Positions 60,069 to 64,000 of a stretch of DNA of 64,000 nucleotides are shown one piece after another. The position numbers were made by a program, and so were the translations under genes. The stretch's first letter is position 1; each line of letters starts with the position of its first letter. Source of the stretch: Saprospiraceae bacterium (GTDB lineage Bacteria; Bacteroidota; Bacteroidia; Chitinophagales; Saprospiraceae); the NCBI GenBank assembly GCA_041392805.1, contig JAWKLJ010000001.1:3162001-3226000 (forward strand). The letters are read 5' to 3'. The notes beneath the pieces are model-generated. The model saw only the letters and a list, made by a program, of their open reading frames with translations, searched no databases and had not been told where the DNA came from.

Positions 60069-62504
60069 ATGAAAAGATACATTCCATTTGCCAACCTGCT
60101 CTTTTTAGCCTTTTATACTATTGCCCAACCGGCCATTACCAACCTAGGGCTTAATATCAATACGGAATATGACGAAACCGCCCCAATGATCAGCCCTGAT
60201 GGTAAAACACTCTATTTCGTTCGAAAAGGAGACACTAATAATAATGGCAAATTGAATGAGGCAGATATTTGGCTTAGCAACAAACAGCCTGATGACAGCT
60301 GGAGTAGGGCAATTAATGCCGGCACTCCTCTAAATAATCGTTTTGCCAATCGAGTGGTGTCCATTATTCCTTCCGGACATCAGCTTTATTTGATAAATGT
60401 TTATAAAAAAGCAGATTCCCGCCTGGCCCTAAGTCATCGAACGGGCCGTACCTGGTCCTTTCCCGAAGTGGTACAGATAGATAGCACAGGAAATCCATTG
60501 GCTGATATCGACTACCATATCAATAGTTGGGGAAATATCATGGTGCTTTCGATGGCTAGGGGAGATGCACTTGGGCAGCGCGATTTATATGTATCCATCA
60601 AAAAACAAGACGGCCAATGGTCTACGCCCAAGCACATGGGGGATATCATCAATTCCAATCGTCAGGAAGGGGCTGTTTTTTTAGCTTTGGACGGAAAAAC
60701 CCTGTATTTTTCTTCCAACGGGCACGGGGGATTGGGAGGAATGGACCTCTTTGTCAGTCGCCGGCTTGATGAAACCTGGACCAACTGGTCTAAACCGGAA
60801 AACCTCGGTAATCAAATCAATTCAAAAGAAAATGACATTTATATCAGCCTTCCGGCTCAGGGAAACCCAGCCTATATTGTCCGGCAGGAAGTTGACAAAA
60901 ACACGGATATCTATGCCGTCAATCTGGTAAAAGAACAGCAGCCCAATCCAGTCGTATTGGTCCACGGACAAGTACTAAGTGCCCTGGATCACCGTCCAGT
61001 GATAGGCCCCAAGGACGTTATTAATGTCAATTCGCCTCAGGCCATCAGTTCACTGGAAGGAAAAGACAATCAGTTCAAATTGATTGTTCCTTATGGTGAA
61101 GAAGTTAGCCTTCATACCCAAGTAGAAGGCTATTATCCGGTGAGCCCTCCCTTGGCATTTGGAGAAGCAAAAATCAAGGAAGATTTAGACTTTGATAGTC
61201 GCAATATACTTGCATCCAGTAGCTTAAGCCAAGGATATTATCAAAGAGATGAAGATATTGCCAAGCTAAGCTTACAACTGGATGGCTTGAAGCAAGACCT
61301 TGAACAGCTAGAAAAAAGTAGACAGGAATATCGCAGTCGACTGGCTCAGGAAAGGAAGAGTGGTACGGCTTTGGCTCAAACAGATCCTGCCTTAGACGCG
61401 CTTAGGCATAAATATGCCAATTACCTTTTTAGCAAACAAGATACTGTTCCGTCCAACAAGGGTTCAAAAAAGGCAAAATCAGATAAAGAATTGGAAGACA
61501 TGAAGGCGCGTTTTAGGTCGCACTACAAAATCAAAGACGATAAAGCAGCGCCCTCCTCTCCTCCCAGTCGCTATTTGCCATCAACAACTGAGAAGGATCG
61601 ATTTGATAGCATAAAAGATTCTATTGCCTTGGAACTTAAAAGCGCCCTAAAACCAAAGGTTACCGAAGAATTGAAAAAAGAGTTTGAAGGGGAGGTCCGA
61701 AAAGAAGTTGCCAATGACATGGAGGAGCCAAGCAAGAAGTTCCTCACGGAGGAAACCAAAGAATGGGAATTGCACCTCAACAACTCACTTAAAGGCAAAG
61801 ATATAAGTACCAAAGGAATCAGCCCTCCTCCTGCGAGAGAACTCGCTGATTGGGAAAAACAATTGGGCCTTGAAATAAAAAGCGCCCTAAAACCAGAAGT
61901 TGAATCTGATCTCCGAAACGCCTTAAAGGAAGATGTAAAAGAGGCCATCCGAGAGGAAGCAACTTATTTTGCCAAGAAAAAAAGAACAGAAGAGGTTGAA
62001 TCAGCATTGCAACAAAGAATTTTACAACAAATCAAAGAAGAAGAGCGTCAGACGGAACCCTCTTTAGATATTCCTTCTGCCTACGAGGCGCAAGTGTTGC
62101 CATTGCAGCCCCCTACTTACAAGGAAATCGAACAAGACCTTCTACTTGTACCTGCCACAGCAGGCCAAACCATTCCGCTACACCATATCTATTTCAATCC
62201 GAATACGTCCAAATTCAAACCCACCGCTTATACCGAACTGGAACGAGTCGTTCTTTTTTTACAAAAAAATAAGAAAATAAAAATTGAAATTGGTGCCCAT
62301 ACCAATGGATGGCTTAGCCATTCGCAATCCACCCAGCTCTCCAAACAACGCGCCAAAGCGGTAACAGACTACCTAATGTCACAGGGCATCGAAGCTGGTC
62401 GAGTCACCTATAAAGGATATGGCAAAATAAAACCTATTGCCACCAACGATACCATTGAAGGACGTCGATTAAATCAGCGTATAGAAATGAAGATTTTGGA
62501 ATAA
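60069..62504 (+). CDS. PorE-like OmpA-family protein with PD40 repeats
   Basis: An 811-residue periplasmic or outer-membrane-associated protein. The ATG at 60069 gives the signal MKRYIPFANLLFLAFYTIAQ; one 21 bp upstream is possible. Residues about 30-290 are PD40/WD40-like propeller repeats (PMISPDGKTLYFVRKGD, LALDGKTLYFSSNGHGGLGG). Next come a carboxypeptidase-regulatory-like beta domain (about 300-370), a long charged coiled-coil region (about 395-680), and an OmpA peptidoglycan-binding domain at the end (HHIYFNPNTSKFKPTAY, GRRLNQRIEMKILE). The order PD40, beta domain, OmpA resembles the T9SS component PorE, but the N-terminal TPRs of PorE are absent. Confidence 0.88.
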   Translation: MKRYIPFANLLFLAFYTIAQPAITNLGLNINTEYDETAPMISPDGKTLYFVRKGDTNNNGKLNEADIWLSNKQPDDSWSRAINAGTPLNNRFANRVVSIIPSGHQLYLINVYKKADSRLALSHRTGRTWSFPEVVQIDSTGNPLADIDYHINSWGNIMVLSMARGDALGQRDLYVSIKKQDGQWSTPKHMGDIINSNRQEGAVFLALDGKTLYFSSNGHGGLGGMDLFVSRRLDETWTNWSKPENLGNQINSKENDIYISLPAQGNPAYIVRQEVDKNTDIYAVNLVKEQQPNPVVLVHGQVLSALDHRPVIGPKDVINVNSPQAISSLEGKDNQFKLIVPYGEEVSLHTQVEGYYPVSPPLAFGEAKIKEDLDFDSRNILASSSLSQGYYQRDEDIAKLSLQLDGLKQDLEQLEKSRQEYRSRLAQERKSGTALAQTDPALDALRHKYANYLFSKQDTVPSNKGSKKAKSDKELEDMKARFRSHYKIKDDKAAPSSPPSRYLPSTTEKDRFDSIKDSIALELKSALKPKVTEELKKEFEGEVRKEVANDMEEPSKKFLTEETKEWELHLNNSLKGKDISTKGISPPPARELADWEKQLGLEIKSALKPEVESDLRNALKEDVKEAIREEATYFAKKKRTEEVESALQQRILQQIKEEERQTEPSLDIPSAYEAQVLPLQPPTYKEIEQDLLLVPATAGQTIPLHHIYFNPNTSKFKPTAYTELERVVLFLQKNKKIKIEIGAHTNGWLSHSQSTQLSKQRAKAVTDYLMSQGIEAGRVTYKGYGKIKPIATNDTIEGRRLNQRIEMKILE

Positions 62505-62506
62505 GG

Positions 62507-62962
62507 TTAAGACGCCAAGGCCTTCTTAATCTGATCCAAATGGCCCTGGTTATGCCAAACCACTTTATCAAATTCATCCTTTAGAGTACGAAGGCCCGTT
62601 TCGCTATGAATAAAAGTCTTTTGCGCAGCGTTTTCATAATGTGATTGTGCCAAGAAAATCACTGCTGCTCTCGTAGCTGCAAAGATACCCTTATTGATAG
62701 CCAAAGGGAAAGACTGGTAATTCAGTGCTTGAGCCCATTTGTCCTGGTCAAAAGCCCAGACGACTGACTTGGGCTCGGAAATCGCCCGACGTATTCGATC
62801 ATATAAAACCGTATCTGCATCGGTCATATGATGAAGCAATTGCCTGACCGTCCATTTGCCTGGGCCATATGATTTTTCTAAATCAGCTTCGGGCAAGTCG
62901 AAATAAGAGAGGGTTAAAGCACTGGTGCGTTTTAGGTCTTCAATGATTTGCATAAATTCCAA
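62507..62962 (-). CDS. DinB-family protein
   Basis: A 151-residue four-helix-bundle protein of the DinB/YfiT superfamily, many of which are metal-dependent thiol transferases. Probable metal ligands are His50 (TVRQLLHHMTDAD) and the two histidines in VVWHNQGHLDQIKKAL near the end, an intact triad. GKWTVRQLLHHM is the usual opening motif. A start at the next ATG (62953) is equally good. It is convergent with the OmpA-family gene, with 2 bp between the stops and no terminator in that gap. Confidence 0.88.
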   Translation of the reverse strand: MEFMQIIEDLKRTSALTLSYFDLPEADLEKSYGPGKWTVRQLLHHMTDADTVLYDRIRRAISEPKSVVWAFDQDKWAQALNYQSFPLAINKGIFAATRAAVIFLAQSHYENAAQKTFIHSETGLRTLKDEFDKVVWHNQGHLDQIKKALAS

Positions 62963-63064
62963 TTGATTTTATAATGCTTGATACAAAATATCTCTTCCAA
63001 TAGTTTCTTTCAATTCAAGTAATCTATTCGTACCTTTCCCCCCAACAAATGTCACGTTGATATT

Positions 63065-63116
63065 GAAGTGGTTTAACATAGCTTACCGAACTTAGTAAAT
63101 TGGCTTAAACCACTTC
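63065..63116. repeat. Inverted repeat upstream of the epimerase gene
   Basis: Perfect 12-bp arms GAAGTGGTTTAA (63065-63076) and TTAAACCACTTC (63105-63116) ending 20 bp before the ATG of the epimerase. A leader hairpin or an operator is possible; no clear -7 box is found. Confidence 0.5.
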
Positions 63117-63136
63117 TTGGCTAAAATTTCCTATAC

Positions 63137-64000
63137 ATGAAGATCACACAGGCTAAGGTTTGGGTAGAGAACCTAGAGCTTTCCCGTCCTTATACTATTG
63201 CTTATCGAACGATAAATAAAGTAGAAAATATTTTTGTCCAGCTCCATGGAGAAAATGGGTTCATCGGCCTAGGCGCCGGATCACCAGCCCCCTATGTCAC
63301 GGGCGAAGACCTGGCAGGGAGTCTGGCGGCCTTAGAAACACACCTAGAAGCGCTCTGCCTTGGCAAGGATATTCGATTTTTAGCACAAATATTGCGCGAC
63401 AACGAAGAACAGTTTCCCAAGCGACCAGCCGCCCAAGCCGCTGTAGATATCGCCTTGCACGATCTTTTTACGCAGTACCTAGGTGTTCCGCTGGTCAAAT
63501 ACCTGGGGCAATGTCATGACGGCTTGGCCACTTCCGTAACGATTGGTATCATGTCGGTTGAAGCCTCGCTAGAGGATGCACAAGAATGGTTGTCAGCCGG
63601 TTTCAAGATTTTAAAAATAAAAACCGGAAGTGATGTTGACCGCGATATTGAAGTGATTCGGAAATTACGAGAACGGTTTGGATTAGGTTTCGGTATTCGG
63701 GTAGATGCCAATCAAGGCTACGATTTAGAAACGCTCGAAAAATTCTTGGAAGGTGTGCAGGCCTACCAAGTTGAGTTTGTCGAGCAGCCTTTTCACCGGG
63801 GGGAATTGGCCCTGTTGCAAGCAGCCCCAGCAGCGGTGCGATTAAAGTGTGCAGCAGATGAGGACCTCCATCATCCCTGGGATGCCATCCCTCTCCTCGC
63901 CCCGCCGATGCCTTATGGCATTTTCAATATCAAACTCATGAAATGCGGAGGTATTCAACCGGCTTTGGCGATTGCCAGTATGGCCCATTATAGTGGTCGA
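63137..64000 (+). CDS. Dipeptide epimerase (enolase superfamily), C-terminus beyond window
   Basis: The first 288 residues of a mandelate-racemase/muconate-lactonising-type enzyme. The catalytic Lys pair is in ILKIKTGSD (Lys160, Lys162). Metal ligands are Asp190 (VDANQGYD), Glu216 (EFVEQPF) and Asp241/Asp243 (CAADEDLHH), and the second acid/base is Lys266 (NIKLMKCGGI). The KxKxG and DxD pattern is that of L-Ala-D/L-Glu-type dipeptide epimerases, which act on murein-derived peptides. About 50-80 residues are missing at the right edge. Confidence 0.9.
   Translation, partial: MKITQAKVWVENLELSRPYTIAYRTINKVENIFVQLHGENGFIGLGAGSPAPYVTGEDLAGSLAALETHLEALCLGKDIRFLAQILRDNEEQFPKRPAAQAAVDIALHDLFTQYLGVPLVKYLGQCHDGLATSVTIGIMSVEASLEDAQEWLSAGFKILKIKTGSDVDRDIEVIRKLRERFGLGFGIRVDANQGYDLETLEKFLEGVQAYQVEFVEQPFHRGELALLQAAPAAVRLKCAADEDLHHPWDAIPLLAPPMPYGIFNIKLMKCGGIQPALAIASMAHYSGR

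Overview
The window looks like chromosomal DNA of a Bacteroidota bacterium, probably from a gliding, Saprospiria-like lineage. The sequence signs are candidate promoters of the Bacteroidota type (TAnnTTTG), a gliding lipoprotein GldB, a secreted repeat protein ending in a type IX secretion (T9SS) C-terminal sorting domain, several PorT-type outer-membrane barrels, and an F0 a-subunit with a long His-rich N-terminal extension. The lineage below phylum is an inference. I see no rRNA, tRNA, CRISPR array, phage or transposase gene.

Layout. 1-4.4 kb: F-type ATP synthase operon on the minus strand (atpB-atpE-atpF-atpH-atpA, atpA cut by the window edge). 5-10 kb: a 1164-residue secreted repeat protein, a small T9SS-tail-like protein and an outer-membrane barrel. 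10.4-15.1 kb: histidine kinase and OmpR-type regulator closed by a strong terminator, then pyrD and, convergent, nadC. 15.2-21.8 kb: barrel, gldB, an Fe/2-oxoglutarate dioxygenase, tatA, a DUF937 protein, a gene-poor stretch with a large nested hairpin, and an MltD-like lytic transglycosylase. 22-25.9 kb: an operon of three envelope proteins of unknown function. 26-34 kb: barrel, exonuclease III, zinc alcohol dehydrogenase, galE/cysQ divergent from a palindromic promoter, an AAA/DUF4143 ATPase and a secreted esterase-like hydrolase. 34-40 kb: a peptidase/beta-propeller/Omp85-like fusion, a DUF3830 protein, and a BlaI/M56 (BlaR-like) regulatory pair.

40-55.5 kb is the most accessory-looking part: P1 peptidase, PhoD phosphatase, Cys/Met PLP enzyme, an NB-ARC/TPR STAND ATPase with a small partner gene, a DODA-type dioxygenase, a tartrate/malate dehydrogenase, a haloacetate dehalogenase-like hydrolase and a two-subunit molybdenum hydroxylase. 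It is dense in non-coding repeats: two MITE-like elements with terminal inverted repeats and target duplications, several families of dispersed hairpins, a 73-bp tandem repeat and an antitoxin gene fragment. 55.7-64 kb: a LytS/LytR-type two-component pair, alkane monooxygenase AlkB divergent from a flavin/2Fe-2S reductase, a PorE-like OmpA-family protein, a DinB-family protein and a dipeptide epimerase cut by the right edge.

The strongest candidate for an undescribed system is the two-gene unit at 44418-47449. The small protein ends, and the STAND ATPase begins, with the same short Gly/Asn-rich motif (AGGNIxxGDxNT). That arrangement resembles bacterial NLR receptors that signal to a membrane-acting effector by amyloid templating. 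The receptor's sensor is built from nearly identical 48-residue TPR units, a form that can change copy number.
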